From assembly GCA_949130495.1 (NCBI GenBank), contig OX422215.1, positions 67,223,244 to 67,287,243 of the forward strand: a stretch of DNA of 64,000 nt. The letters run 5' to 3'. Shown here piece after piece: positions 34,217-47,700 of the stretch. The position numbers and the translations under genes are program-made. The DNA is from Sambucus nigra (lineage: Eukaryota > Streptophyta > Magnoliopsida > Dipsacales > Adoxaceae). Each line of letters opens with the position of its first letter. The stretch's first letter is position 1. The notes beneath the pieces were generated by a model. The model did no database searches. It worked only from the letters and a program-made list of their open reading frames with translations, and was not told the origin of the DNA.

Positions 34217-35340
34217 ATGCCTCCACAACGTGTATAGAGAGGTCCCAGGGATGCTCAGCCCGAGCCGCAGCCTACACTAGTTCAGGGTTCCATGAACGCC
34301 GCAGAGGTTGCCGCCATTGTAGCCCAAGCGATAAATGCCGCTTTAGAAGTTGTGGCCCCGGTACAGGCTCATGCATTCCCATCTTCTTGGGAACGTGTTC
34401 GTGATGCCTTTCAGAAGGCACACCCTCCGGAGTTTGTGGGTAGCTCCGACGTCGTTGTGCTCAGTCAGTGGAAGAAGGACATCCAAAGACACTTGAGAAT
34501 GTACGAGTGTACGGATGTACAGAGACAGATGATGGCTACTTTTAAGATGGTAGGGTCAGCGTTACAGTGGTGGGAGTCCATTACCACCACGGAGGAGAGA
34601 GATGTTCTTACCATTCAGGAGTTCTGGGTGCGGTTTGACCGCAAGTACTTTCCCTCGGCAGTTCATATCGAGATGCGGAGAAAGTTGATGAACCTCAAGC
34701 AGGAGGGGAAGACAATGGCAGAGTATGAGGCCGAGTTCACCAATCTTCTGAACATAAATGGTGAGATTTTGACTGAAGAGAAGAATATACATAAATTCAT
34801 GGATGGGTTGACTTGGAGGATCCGTCAGCACTTGCTAGGAAATCTCTCGTTGGCTACTTATTCTGATGTGGTTAACGCAGCACTGCTTCACTGCCAGGAC
34901 CACCGCTTCCACTTATCAGAGGGTAAGCGATCAGGAGAGTCCATCCATTAGGGCAGGACAGGGGAAATGGTGCCAGCGGGGCACAATCAGCTCAGGGTCA
35001 GCACAGGCAGAGTGATCAAAGTTCCCAGCAGGGGGATTCTAAGAGATTTTGATATGGAGGTTTTAAAAATAGCCAGAGAGGTTTTCGTCATGGCCAGCAG
35101 GGTCAACACGGCCATCAAGGTCAGCACGGCCATCAGGGCCAACAACAGCAGTTTCAGCAGGGCCAGCATGGTCAGGGAAGGAATGGCAACGGTCATCGGG
35201 GCCATGGGCAGCAGGGTCAGAGAGGGGGAAACTTTGCGGGGAAATGTTTTATTTATGGCAAGATTAGCCACAAACGCCAGGAGTGTCTTGAAAGGGGAAG
35301 GGGCCCACAGCAGCAGCAGTAGGGTACTCGACACGAGCCC
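34217..35340 (+). pseudogene. Tekay gag (capsid and nucleocapsid), broken
   Basis: An ATG at 34217 (MPPQRV) is followed at once by TAG. An in-frame ATG at 34292 opens 219 codons of capsid containing WKKDIQRHLRMYECTDVQRQ, ALQWWESI and FYNKYF-type FDRKYFPSA, typical of gypsy Retrotrans_gag. A second TAG ends it at 34951. After a frame change the nucleocapsid region is a Gln/Gly/His-rich repeat (about 35090-35220), then a zinc knuckle CFIYGKISHKRQEC in which the second Cys has become Tyr. Gag forms the virus-like particle; with two stops, a frame change and a damaged knuckle this copy cannot. Confidence 0.88.
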
Positions 35341-38202
35341 CAGAGACCTATGTTTCCCGTCGCCCTCCCAGCACCATCGCAGATGCCAATTTTACCACCC
35401 ATCCTAGCAGTCCCAGTCCAGCAGGGACAACTTCAGTACGGGCGAGTTTATCAGCTCCAGCAGGCCGTAGTCCCACAGGATCCACCCGCTATTGAGGGTA
35501 TGTTTTCGATTCAGGGGACTATGGGGCGTATTTTATTTAATATGGGAGCCACACACTATTTTATTATCACGAGATTTGCACGCACTATAAGGTTGTTAGA
35601 CACTGCGAAGAGCATGGTTACTTGCGTAGATTCACCGTTGAGTAGGGGTTCGGTGATTTCACTTATATGTAGAGGTGTGGGTGTAGAGATCGGGAGGTTC
35701 ACTTTTCCTGTAGATATGTTAGTATTAGATATGACTGTGTACGATGCGATTATCGGTATGGATGGGCTAGTTGCGTATCGAGCCATGATTGATTGTTTCA
35801 ATAGGAGTATTATTTTTGCCATACCCGGGAAGGAGATGTTCCCAGTGGCGATGCCTCGTTCTGAGGGAGGATCGTCCACTCACTTGTATTATATAGAGGA
35901 GGAGACCTCTAAGGAAGTGGTAATACCACTCGATTCAATTCTAGTTGTTAGAGAGTTCGCTGATGTGTTCCAGGATATTCCAAGATTACCTCCTAGTAGA
36001 GAGATAGACTTTGTTATCGATTTGATGCCGGTCACTCGGCCAATTATCCGCGCACCTTACCGTATGGCTCCAGCGAAGATGAGGGAACTACGGGATCAGA
36101 TAGAGCAGTTGTTGGGTCAGGGGGTTATCCGTAGGAGTACTTCGTCGTGGGGTGACCCTGTGCTATTTGTGAAGAAGAGGGATGGATCATTGAGGTTGTG
36201 TGTAGAGTACCGAGAGTTGAATAAAGTCATAATACGGAACAAGTATCCGTTGCCCCGAATTGATGACTTATTCGACCAGTTGAGAGGAGCGGCCTTCTTC
36301 TCAAAGATTGACTTGAGATCGGGTCACCATCAGTTGCGTATCAGGGAACAGGACGTCTCGAAGACTACCTTCTTGATGAGATATGGTTTCTACGAGTTCC
36401 GAGTTATGTCTTTTGGCCTAACCAATGCCCCAGACGTGTTTATGGACTTGATGAATTGGGATTTCAGAGAGTTCCTAGACCAGCTCTTCATCATCTTCAT
36501 TGATGAAATTCTGGTTTACTCCCAGATAGAGGAGGAACATGCAGAACACTTGAGATAGGTTTTGCATACGCTACGTCAGAATGAGTTATATGTAAAATAT
36601 GAGAAGTGTGGGTTTTGACTGAAGGAGGTTCAGTTTTGGGGGCATATCATTTCAAACAGGGGGATATCTGTTGATCCGAGGAAGGTATCAGCGGTGACGG
36701 AGTGGGGACAGCCCACGACACCGACTGAGATACATAATTTCTTGGGCCTAGCAGGATACTACATGAGGTTTATTTGGGGGTTCTCTAAGATAGCTGGTCC
36801 TTTGACACATTTAGCTCGAAAGGGTGTGCCATTTATCTCGAGCGATGCCTGTCAGTTGGCATTCGACGTGTTGAAGGACAAGTTGACCTCAGCACCAGTG
36901 TTAGCATTTCCTAGACCGGGATTTGAGTATCTAGTCTACACCGATGTGCCCTTACTAGGACTTGGGGGTGTACTCCAACAGGAGAGTCAGGCTATAGCTT
37001 ATGCTTCCCATAATCTTAAGCCTCACGAGAAGAATTACCCTACCCACGACTTAGAGTTGGCAGCAGTCGTATTTTCTCTTCGAATTTGGAGACATTATCT
37101 TCTGGGGGAGAAATTCCATTTATTCACGGACCACAAGTCCCTACAATACCTCTTCACGCAGAAAGAATTAAATATGCATCAACGTAGGTGGCCTCAGTTC
37201 ATGAAGGATTATCAGTTCGATATCCAGTACCACCCAGGTAAGGCTAACGTAGTAGCAGACGCGTTGAGACGAAGACCGATGGACGAGGTGGTCGATGTGT
37301 GGAAAGCAAAGTGGAAGGAATTGGGACACCAGGACGTAGTGGCCCGATCATTCATGTCTGTGATGACCGTTACGCCCCAAATCGTTATGAGAGTGATATT
37401 GGCCCAGGCAAAAGACTCGTTCTGGCAAGAAAAGATTGTCTGATTACTAGTAGAGGGAGTCGAGTCCTATACCGTTAGTTCAGACAGGGGCTTATGCTTC
37501 AATGGGATACTGGTCATTCCTGAGGGGGAAGGCTTGCGACATGAGGTAATGACAGAGTCGCACGGTTCGCAATTCGCGATACATCCTGGTGGGGATAAGA
37601 TGTACCAGAATATGAGGCGACAGTACTGGTGGAGCGGGATGAAGAGAGATATTACCGAGTTCGTTTCTAAATGTGCCACTTGTCAACTAGTAAAGGTGGA
37701 CCATCAGAGACCGGCAGGACTTCTACATCCATTGGAGGTTCCTATGTGGAAATGGGAGAGCATTTCCATTAACTTCATCATGAGGTTACCCGCGTCATAG
37801 AGGGGTCACGACTCCATATGGGTAATCGTGGATAGGTTGACCAAAGTTGCTCATTTTCTGTCGGCCCAGACAGACTACACTACGGGACAGTATGCCCACA
37901 TTTTTATAGCGGAGATAGTGAGACTCCACGAGGTGCCTCTCAATATTGTGTCTGACCGAGACAAGATATTTTTTTCACAATTTTGGGAGAGTTTACAGGA
38001 AGCCATGGGTACGGAGCTGTGGCTGAGTACAGCATATCACCTACAGACAGATGGGCAGATCGAGCGGACGAATTAGATGTTGGAAGACATGTTACGGATA
38101 TGCATCCTAGACTTTGGAGGTGGTTTGGAGCAGTATCTTCCACTGGTGGAGTTTGCCTATAATAACTCCTACCAGTTCACTATTGGCATGACTCCATTTG
38201 AG
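35341..38202 (+). pseudogene. Tekay pol: protease, RT, RNase H, integrase (5' part)
   Basis: One continuous frame with five in-frame stops: TAG at 36556, TGA near 36616, TGA at 37441, TAG at 37798 and TAG at 38074. The protease site reads LFNMGATH, so the catalytic Asp has become Asn. Reverse transcriptase includes [30 protein letters not shown] and FIDEILVYS, where the usual FIDD has become FIDE. RNase H runs through [12 protein letters not shown] to [15 protein letters not shown]. Integrase has the zinc-binding CATCQL, then SISINFIMRLP, where the first catalytic Asp is Asn, and the later IVSDRD. The frame stops at MTPFE and resumes at 54832 after the nested insertion. Several active sites are lost, so it is beyond simple read-through. 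Confidence 0.92.
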
Positions 38203-38204
38203 TT

Positions 38205-39771
38205 TGATTAGGCATAAATTCTTCATATTTATCCCCTTAATTTCGGTATTTTTATGATCCCGTGCGGTGTAAATAGATTGGATTTGTCTCATATTTATGA
38301 TAATAACCCTTTTTGGCAAGTATTTCGTATTTTGTGTATCTCCTATGTGTTTTACAGGTATTTCATGCAAGAAAGATGGAAAAGAGAACTCAAAATAGTG
38401 AAAGAAACCAAGAATCGGGGAGTTGAGGGGTATTTTCATAATTTTGTAGCCTTAGTTCGGAGGTGGGGCCAATTGGAAAGTTGAAGAGCTTTCAATTACA
38501 AGAACACTGGAAAAAAGGGCACCTCAATCCAAGTTACGGTAAAGAAGTTATGCCCATTTGAAGTTGAGAAGAAATTCAAGAAAAAAGCTGTCAAACCGAA
38601 CCGAAGCTGAGAAAAAAAACCGCTCCGCCCATTTGTCACGCACCAGGATCCGTTACTAAATTAGTCACGCTACAGATCCGTTACGAAATTAGTCACGCTT
38701 TCTAAGTGTGACAAATTGACAGATACGGGATTTTTATTTTGTGCTTATCTTTTAGCCAAAAGAGTTTTATGTTTTGGGGACTCTTCTAAACGACCCTTAG
38801 ACTATATATTTAGTCATTAGGACTCTTTTTATTAAGATTTCATTCATGTAAAAGCTCCATAACAAGTAGGAACATCTAGGAACATCAAGGGATTATATTG
38901 CTTCAAGATTTCAGTGTTTCGGGTTTGTTTTTCACGTTTTAATTCAAGATTCTTGTTATTGTTCTTGCATGCGTATTTTTCGTAGTTGATTCAATTCATT
39001 GCTGCGTTCATAATATATATTTACATGTTTAAATCTAGTTTCATCATGAATTCTTACACATGCAACGTTATTATTTCATGCATTAGTCCATTTAACATGT
39101 CCGGCTAGGTTTTAAAGGTTGGGATGCATGAACCCAACCTGATGTGTTAGTGCATGTGTATAACGTCAATCCGATGAATTTAATGATTAATTTTGATCGT
39201 ATCGCGTAATTTCATAATAATTGTGGATCTTTATATCTCGTTTGCCCCGGGTTACTCGTGATGATTTAGAGTACAATTTGAGTGTAATTACCGCGATACC
39301 GATTTACTCATCCTCAGATTAGGTATGACGCGGGCTTGAACCTCGTATACATAATGCTTGGGAGTACTAAATTCCGGATTTGAATTAATCGGATAAATTT
39401 ATGATTGACGTTGTCACTACACTACACTAGGGTTGGGGGATTGTATTCCCATCATGTTTTCTCATCATTTAGGTCCAAAAAAAATTTTGATTCAAATCTT
39501 CATTCCTCATTTAGATAATTTAGTAGTTGCATATTTCATCATAATTTCATAATTGCATTTAGTTTAATCAATCCCAAAAACCCAAAATCAATCTTTTCAT
39601 TTCTTTTTAGAGTCATTGTTAGGATTCCTCAGTCTTATCCCGTCGTCACAACTCTCGTTGTCCTTTTTCCCAGAGGATCGATACCCGACTTGTCGGATTA
39701 TTACTTGAACGACAGGCTTGCACTTGAGCCTAGAGAGTACACACTTTAGAGACATATTCTGAGTCGTGTCA
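38205..39771 (+). repeat. Plus-strand LTR at the left end of the array
   Basis: Begins TGATTAGGCATAAATTC and ends GAGTCGTGTCA, the inverse of 44798-46489 and 51577-53267 but clearly diverged from them. It is 1,567 bp against about 1,692, and its GC-rich island at 38640-38715 is a different sequence (repeats of GATCCGTTAC and AGTCACGCT). AGTT occurs directly outside both ends (38201-38204 and 39772-39775), compatible with a separate solo-LTR insertion, although 5 bp would be usual. Confidence 0.7.
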
Positions 39772-39773
39772 AG

Positions 39774-41246
39774 TTATTGGGATAAAATACCTCTTTCGCG
39801 GGCACGCGATTGCATTTAGCGTATGCAACAAGCCTTTAAACCCTAGGTTACCCTAGTGGGACGAGTTGTGTCTCGTGAGGGTTTGCAGAGAATATACCCA
39901 CAAAATTCGACTCAAAGAACTTCAAAATAACCAAAAATTGTATAATTCAAACTTTTCCAGAAAATAGTCATCATTAAGTCATGTCTACAAGTCTCAAACT
40001 GTAGTGCGTGTGTGCGAAGCCAGAAATATAACCGCCAATTTCCACTGATTAATCATTACGTTACTTATCCGAAAATTCGTTTTGATTTCAAATTCTCACG
40101 GGAAGCTCTCTCAAACGAACTACTCGGAATATGGCTTTTTCGCTCGGTATGCGTGATAATAAGAGTAAATATGATGGATGCAAAATCATGCATACAATTA
40201 GAAAGACGGAAATTTCATGGTGAAAGGATCTCTTAAATGGATTACGGTTTTAAAAACGGGAACATCGCCTCTATTTCGCGCATTTAACCTCTTATATTAT
40301 CTTTTGGTGTATTAGCTCTCCACGCGGTACTCAATTTTCGCAATTTGGACTCGGTTAGGATTTTTTCGGGTTTAAGGTTGCATTGGGTAAAATGAAAATG
40401 GTAGGGAAAGTTGGAATTGGAAAAGTTATTTATGATGTCCATTGGTGCTTTTTTTGGGCTATTGCTCATTTTTTCTTCTTTTTCTCTATTTTTTTTGTTT
40501 TTCACTTCTTTTCTTTTCTCACTATTTTTGTTGAGCATATTTATTTTTTTTTCTCTTGCCCCTTTTTATGCACTCTTCGGACTCAAATTCTGGGATTTTT
40601 CAACTTTCACAATTCCGGGCCATTTTGGGTTTTTCGGGTTGTCAAACGAAAGGAAAAATTATTCGGCTCAATTTGGGTTGCAAAAAGGGTGATTTTTCAT
40701 GAATTTTTATGACCAATATTTTTGGGGTGACAAACGATGGCCTACTTCATTGTCCAAAATGCCAATTGCGTTACCATATGCGTTTCAAGATGAATTTAAG
40801 TTTAGAGACTAATTTGGCACGTTTTTCAAGGCAATATTGCACACATTTTTCGAAACCGATCAAAATGAAAGGATTGAGATCCTTGACAACTTATTTTAAA
40901 TGTTGAAAAGAACTTTGAGTTAACATTTAACTCGGATTGATTTAAAAACTCGTAAAAAGTGATAGGCTCGAATCTCACCGGGTTTGTTAATCTCCACACT
41001 TATTCGTTAAGTCGTCAATTTTTGCACAATTTCCATCTTTGGTCAATTTCGACTTTGTGTATGTTGACTTTTTACACTTTGAGACTTCAATTTGACTTTT
41101 AATGATATTTTTGAAAAATTTGAATCCCAACTTTTATTTATTTTGAACAAAAATATTTTTGGATTTTTCAAAATTTTATGATTTTTTTGGAAATTTTGGG
41201 CATTTTTGAAAATTTGTGAAGTTTTAGAAATACGCACTTGTGACCA
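39774..41246 (-). repeat. Partial LTR (first ~1.47 kb), left copy
   Basis: Matches 46577-48050 and 53355-54828 almost base for base. It is broken at TTATTGGG on its left. Frames seen within it (for example 40284-40538) recur in every copy but are low-complexity and unlike known proteins; I regard them as chance. Confidence 0.75.
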
Positions 41247-41262
41247 ACCCCCCTAACTTAGA
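41247..41262 (-). other. Polypurine tract, unit 1
   Basis: The minus strand reads AAGTCTAAGTTAGGGGGG just before TTGGTCACAAG. This wording is typical of the gag-pol end of plant Tat/Athila-type elements. A second, similar tract lies within the LTR at 46490-46512. Confidence 0.65.
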
Positions 41263-41452
41263 CTTTTGCATTGTCCTCAAGCAAAAAGGACGAAAATCTA
41301 ACTCAAGGCGAATGAAAAGTGCGGAAAAATAAAACAAACAAATATGAAAAATGCAACAAGACACTATATGACACTCATGCATGACTCAAAAATACGACAA
41401 CAATCACCCCATACGCGTCGGGGGTGCGACGACCTCGCATCTCTCCACAAAC

Positions 41453-44400
41453 TCACCCGACTCCACTTACGGGGGTCGATGCTCTCCTTGTAACTCCTGT
41501 CCTAGGATTATATTCCAGCAATCGAAACAAGTTGGGACCTCGCCCATAGATAAAGGATAGACCGGGAGACTCGTCGTGACTAATTGGAAAGGGATCCTCG
41601 TGATGCTGACTCAAAGCGTGGTCTACGTGCACTGACTCGGAGGGGACACCTAGGTTTCTTTCAATTTTTAAGATGCATGGGTCGGGCTCTAAGTAGGATG
41701 AACCATAACTTTTGTCATCACTCGCCTTCGGGACCTCTAGTGGTATGGGTGGATGGTCACAAAGAAGAAATTCATCGATTTTTGCTTTTAGTTCACTTTC
41801 GTCTAAGTGACTACATGAATCCAATAGGGATTGGCCTTCAATAGTAATACTTTCATCCACCTTCCCGAATTCTCTTTCAAATTCTTCCATGCTCATGTCC
41901 CCTAGATCTCTCTCTCGAGTAGTGCCTACGTCCTCTCTTACTTGCTCGAACTCCAACTCCATCAGTTTTCTCTCTTCTAAACCCTCTCTCTCTCTTTCAA
42001 TTGCGGTCACAACATACGTCTCCTCCACTTTTCTCTCCTCGTCACAACTACCACTATTACCTGATGAAATAGGGCACACTCCTAACGTCTCGCTCTTGTG
42101 GGACCCTTTATTCTTGTAATTTGACATTAAAGATGATCCTAAGGTGTCTCCACAATAATTCTCCTCATCGTATTCCTCTATGATCTCATTTATAGAACTC
42201 ACCGCGTGAAGATCATCTTCTTCCCCTGTCTGTTGGGTGATATGGAAGATGTTGGTCTCTAAAGTCATGTTCCCAAAAGTGAGTTGCATTCGCCCATTCC
42301 GAGTATTGATGATTGCGTTAGCCGTAGCTAAAAATGGGCGCCCAAGGATGATAGGAACATGGTTGCTTGAGGTAAAAGAGGGCTCCGTGTCCCAAATGAC
42401 AAAATCTACCGGAAAGTAGAAGGTGTCAACTTGGACGATCACGTCCTCAATTATGCCTCGTGGAATCTTCACGGTTCGATCCGCTAGTTGGAGAGTGACC
42501 TTTGTGGGCTTGAGGTCGCCCAAGTCAAGTTGCCTATAAATGGAGTAAGGGAGTATGTTTACACTTGCTCCCAATTCAAGTAAGGCTTTTTCAATTTTGT
42601 TCTCTCCAATGATGCAGGAAATGGTGGGTGCACCGGGATCTTTGAATTTAGGAGGGAGCTCATTGAGTAGGATGGAGCTCACTTTCTGTGCTAGGAAGAA
42701 ATTCTTCTTTACTTTCATCTTCCTTTTTACCGTCAACAAATCTTTGATGACTTTTGCATAAGCTGGAATTTGCTTTATGGCATCAAGGAAGGGCAAGTTT
42801 AGCTTTACTTGCTTAAGCACGTCTAGCACTTCATCACGTGGGGTCCCCTTTTGAGCGGGAATTAGCCTTTGAGGAAATGGTGCCGCGGTGGGCGGTTTCG
42901 CTACTACCTCGGGCTCATTAGTGTGTTCTTTATCACCTTCATTCAAGGGGACATCTTCGGCCTCTTTCGTGCCGGGCGAAATCTCCTTGTCTTTAAGTAT
43001 GTCTCGTGGGGGAGGTGACAAGTCAACTACCCTCCCACTACGTAGAGTGGTGATTGCGTTACATTGCTCAGGATGGTCGTGGGGTGTCGAGCTAACACTA
43101 GTTTGACCTTGGAGAGGTCTTTGGCCCTGGGCAGGAAACTTGCCCATCTCTTGAACACTCAATGAGGATTGTATTTGTGACAGAGTCGCATTTATGTCGC
43201 CAATTAGACGATCATATTTGGCATTGTTTGCGGTCTGGCTTGCGATGAATTGATTCACAGCATCCTCGAGAGTTCTCCGCTGTGGCGGGATATAATTTCC
43301 GTGAGGTGGTGGTGCTTGCACATGTCCTTGCATGTGTGGAGCTTGTTGAAATTGTTGTGGAGGAGGAGGGGCAACATGCGAAAGAGGGTTCATTGCGGCA
43401 TGTTGTTGCCCGTAGCTAAACTCGGGATGATTTTTCCATGAAGGATTGTATGAATTCCCGTGAGGGGCAGCGAAATTTCCCTTGAAACCTCCTATACTAC
43501 TAACTTGCTCTTGAAGCATTCCTTTGTAGGCGGGTATCGTCGGGCATTCCTCAGTTGAATGTCCCGCCTCACAAATCGCACATACTTTTTCGACGGGATT
43601 TTTGATAGATCAACTACCTCACATAAATCTCGAAATCCTTTCTCAAGGGTGTCCAACCGACTGTCCGACATAGAGGTCTTATCTACATGGTATAGACCGG
43701 ACGCCGATGGAGCAGTGGTGGGTTGTCAATTTCGATTTTGAGCGTTCGGGTCAGAGGTATCCCAAGATTGGGTAGTCTCGGCGACATACCTCATGTGAAG
43801 ATCAGCATCATGGGCATCTAGATCGACAAACGGACCGCTTCCCATAGTTTCAACAAGTTGTTTGGAGTTAAGATTTAACCCATTATAGATAAAGGAGATG
43901 ATTTGCGACGGGTCAAATCCATGATGGGGGCATGAAGCCACTAACTCGTTGAAACGTTCATAACATCGATGGAATGGCTCATTTTCATGTTGTCTAAACG
44001 CTTGAATTTGAGCCTTGATAGAGATTGTTCGATGTGTTGGGAAGAATTTCTTGAGAAATTTAGACTGTAGCTCATTCCAGGATGGAATCGAGCTTGGAGG
44101 TAAAGACCATAGCCAAGCTTTGGCTTTATCTTTAAGCGAGAAGGGGAAAAGTTTGAGGCGGATTACCTCTTGTGTGAAGGTTTGATCATTGAGAGTATCA
44201 CACACGTCCTCAAATTCCCTTATGTGGAGGTATGGCTTTTCAGAATCCATACCGTGGTAATGTGGTAGCGTCTGGATCATCCCATTCTTGAAATGGAACT
44301 GCCCGGCATTATACGGGAGTATAATGCATGCCGGAGTGACAGTGCCCTCGGGATATAAGAATTCTCTCAACGGGCGGTACGGAGGCTCTTCCTCACCGGT

Positions 44401-44652
44401 AGTTGCATTACTATGCTGCGACATCTCTATCTCACTGGACGACTCGGCGCTCTCACTGGGTGTGCTTGAAGAGTGTCCTACGAAGGAGAAGGGAGTGTTA
44501 CTAGAGATTGACTGCGACGGTGTGGGAGGTGGGATCCAGAACTGTGGGGCGTTCGGAGTGTGGGGACTATCGGGATTATACTCAACAAGTGGATTTTCGT
44601 GAATGCTGGTTGGAGTGTTATGGGGTGTGGGAGTGGTTTCAGAATTTTGCAT
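41453..44652 (-). pseudogene. gag-protease polyprotein, unit 1
   Basis: From 44652 the frame has a Pro/Ser-rich N-terminus and a Retrotrans_gag capsid with KLFPFSLKDKAKAWLWSLPP, ELQSKFLKKFFP and FNELVASCPHHG. A TGA (43723-43725, Arg in the other copy) and a one-base deletion near 43612 break it. The zinc knuckle follows (CAICEAGHSTEEC in the intact reading of unit 2). From 43519 a 688-codon frame carries a Pro-rich linker and an aspartic protease with ALLELGASVNILP, where the active-site Asp is Glu, then IILGRPFLATANAIIN. It ends with an acidic tail and a stop at 41453, with no polymerase. The capsid style is that of Athila/Tat gypsy elements. It is broken at three points. Confidence 0.88.
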
Positions 44653-44773
44653 TAAGTTTGTGAGAGATGGTGGTGAATCTTTTTGTGCTTTTTATATTTT
44701 TTTATGTTTTTGGATTTTTGAATTTTTGGTCAAAGCTTTGGATTGACTCGATCTAATCCTAAGTCTACCTAGT

Positions 44774-44791
44774 TCCCCGGCAACGGCGCCA
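44774..44791 (-). other. Primer-binding site (tRNA-Asp), unit 1
   Basis: The minus strand reads TGGCGCCGTTGCCGGGGA, the primer site of Athila-type elements, six bases after the LTR end GTCGTATCA. Confidence 0.9.
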
Positions 44792-44797
44792 AAAACT

Positions 44798-47700
44798 TGA
44801 TACGACTCAGAATATGTCTCTAAACTGTGTACTCTCTAGGCTCAAGTGCAAGCCTGTCGTTCAAGTAATAATCCGACAAGTCGGGTATCGATCCTCAGGG
44901 AAAAAGGACAACGAGAGTTGTGATGACGGGATAAGACTGAGGAATCCTAACAATGACTCTAAAAAGAAAAGAAAAGATTGATTTGGTTTTTGGGATTCGA
45001 TTACACTAAATGCAATTATGAAAGTATGGTGAAAAATGCAGCTAACTAAATGACCTAGATTAAGAATGAAGGATTGAATTGAACTTTTAAATGAGATGAT
45101 GGAAAAATAGGACGGGAATACAATCCCCCAACCCTAGTGTATTGCAGTATAATATTAATCGTAAATTTATCTAATTAATATGACCCGGAATTTAGTACTC
45201 CCAAGCATTACGTATACGAGGTTCAAGCCCGCGTCATACTTAATCAAAGGACGAGTAAATCAGTATCACGATAACGACACTCGAATTGTATTCTCAATCA
45301 TCCCGGTTACCCAGGGGCAAACGAGATATTTAGACCTACAATTGTTGTGTCCCTACGCAATACGGTCAAAATTAATTACTAAATTCAGAGGAATAACTTT
45401 ATACATGCAATGACCACATCAGGTTGGGTTCATGTAACCCGACCTTGGAAATCTAGCCGGACATACCGAAAATGATGAAAACAGTGTTTAACATGCAAGA
45501 GTTCATGATTAATCTAAGGACAATTGATAGAATATTGTTAAATAGAATCACAAAGAAGAAATAACTCACTAAAATTACCCAAGGAACAATCGCAACAATA
45601 GATGAAATTGGTGATCACACAAACTTGGAATAAACCTTCAATCCTTGAATAAAACTGGAAATTCTATCTACAACTAGGGTTTGTGGAAGAAAATGAGAAA
45701 TCAAAATTAACTCCCCACGTTCTAGCCTCCTTTACAACGAAAATAATTCGGGTTTTTATACCCTACATGAAATTCCAAGAAGTTGAGTATAAGTCGGAGT
45801 CTTTATTGGAGAAATCAGAAAACAAATCTCGATGGGCGGACCGGTCCGGCCCTTAGGCGGATCGGTCTGCCTCTAAAGCAGATCGGTTCTTTTATTTTCT
45901 AGGCGGACCGGTCCGGGGCAGATCGGTTCTTTTATTTTTTGTGCTCTTCGGTTTGCCTTCGGTTCGCAGTCCTCTGGAGTTTGCACAGCGGATCGGTCCG
46001 GGTTGAGGGCGGATCGGTTCTTTTATTTTTTGTTCTCTTCGGTTTGCCTTCGGTTCGCAGTCCTCTGGAGTTTGCACAGCGGACCGGTCTGGGTTGAGGG
46101 CGGACCGGTCTTCCTATTTGACTTTTCTCTCAAACTTTGACTGTCCATATCTTTTGCTCCGGGTATCCGATTGAGGTGCTGTTTCTTCCGAGGTGCTTGG
46201 GAGGATGATACCTTCAACTTCTCTTTAGGTACCTCATCCGGATTCTGGGTAGAAATGACTCTTTAGCCCTTTTGACTTTTCTTGTTGACTTTTCTATTCT
46301 TCTGGTTTCCTTCTTCCATTTCTTGACATTAGATACCTGTAAAATCATAACGAAATACCAGAAACTCGGTGTACTTGTTAGGATAAGTCAATAGCAAGAT
46401 TATGAGATAAAATCAATCCAATTACGTTGTTCGAGGTGATTAAAGTACCGAAATTAGGGGATAAATTGGGAAGAATTTATGCCTAATCAGTTCCCAACAA
46501 CCCCCCTAACTTAGAACTTTGCGCGTCCCGAGCAATGTAAAAGAATTCTAGCAAGGCTCAATTCTTAAAAAACATTTTATTGGGATAAAATACCTCTTTC
46601 GCGGGCACGCGATTGCATTTAGCGTATGCAACAAGCCTTTAAACCCCTAGGTTACCCTAGTGGGACGAGTTGTGTCTCGTGAGGGTTTGCAGAGAATATA
46701 CCCACAAAATTCGACTCAAAGAACTTCAAAATAACCAAAAATTGTATAATTCAAACTTTTCCAGAAAATAGTCATCATTAAGTCATGTCTACAAGTCTCA
46801 AACTGTAGTGCGTGTGTGCGAAGCCAGAAATATAACCGCCAATTTCCACTGATTAATCATTACGTTACTTATCCGAAAATTCGTTTTGATTTCAAATTCT
46901 CACGGGAAGCTCTCTCAAACGAACTACTCGGAATATGGCTTTTTCGCTCTGTATGCGTGATAATAAGAGTAAATATAATGGATGCAAAATCACGCATACA
47001 ATTAGAAAGACGGAAATTTCATGGTGAAAGGATCTCTTAAATGGATTACGGTTTTAAAAACGGGAACATCGCCTCTATTTCGCGCATTTAACCTCTTATA
47101 TTATCTTTTGGTGTATTAGCTCTCCACGCGGTACTCAATTTTCGCAATTTGGACTCGGTTAGAACTTTTTCGGGTTTAAGGTTGCATTGGGTAAAATGAA
47201 AATGGTAGGGAAAGTTGGAATTGGAAAAGTTATTTATGATGTCCATTGGTGCTTTTTCTGGGCTATTGCTCATTTTTTCTTCTTTTTCTCTATTTTTTTT
47301 GTTTTTCACTTCTTTTCTTTTCTCACTATTTTTGTTGAGCATATTTATTTTTTTTTCTCTTGCCCCTTTTTATGCACTCTTCGGACTCAAATTCTGGGAT
47401 TTTTTAACTTTCACAATTCCGGGCCATTTTGGGTTTTTCGGGTTGTCAAACGAAAGGAAAAATTATTCGGCTCAATTTGGGTTGCAAAAAGGGTGATTTT
47501 TCATGAATTTTCATGGCCAATATTTTTGGGGTGACAAACGATGGCCTACTTCATTGTCCAAAATGCCAATTGCGTTACCATATGCGTTTTGAGATGAATT
47601 TAAGTTTAGAGACTAATTTGGCACGTTTTTCAAGGCAATATTGCACACATTTTTCAAAACCGATCAAAATGAAAGGATTGAGATCCTTGACAACTTATTT

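Noticed and set aside
34967..35407. 146-codon plus-strand frame and its 115-codon minus-strand partner over the gag C-terminus
   Set aside because: They are out-of-frame readings of the Gln/Gly/His repeat of gag; the true frame leads into the zinc knuckle and pol.
40284..41237. Open frames recurring in all three copies of the array's LTR segment
   Set aside because: Their repetition follows from the DNA repeat. The translations are low-complexity (Lys/Glu/Asn- or Phe-rich) with no family motifs, and frames exist on both strands at once.
45892..46217. Minus-strand frames reading repeated RTGPP-type peptides (also 52670-53097)
   Set aside because: They are produced by the palindromic GGACCGGTCC repeats and a duplicated block in the LTR.
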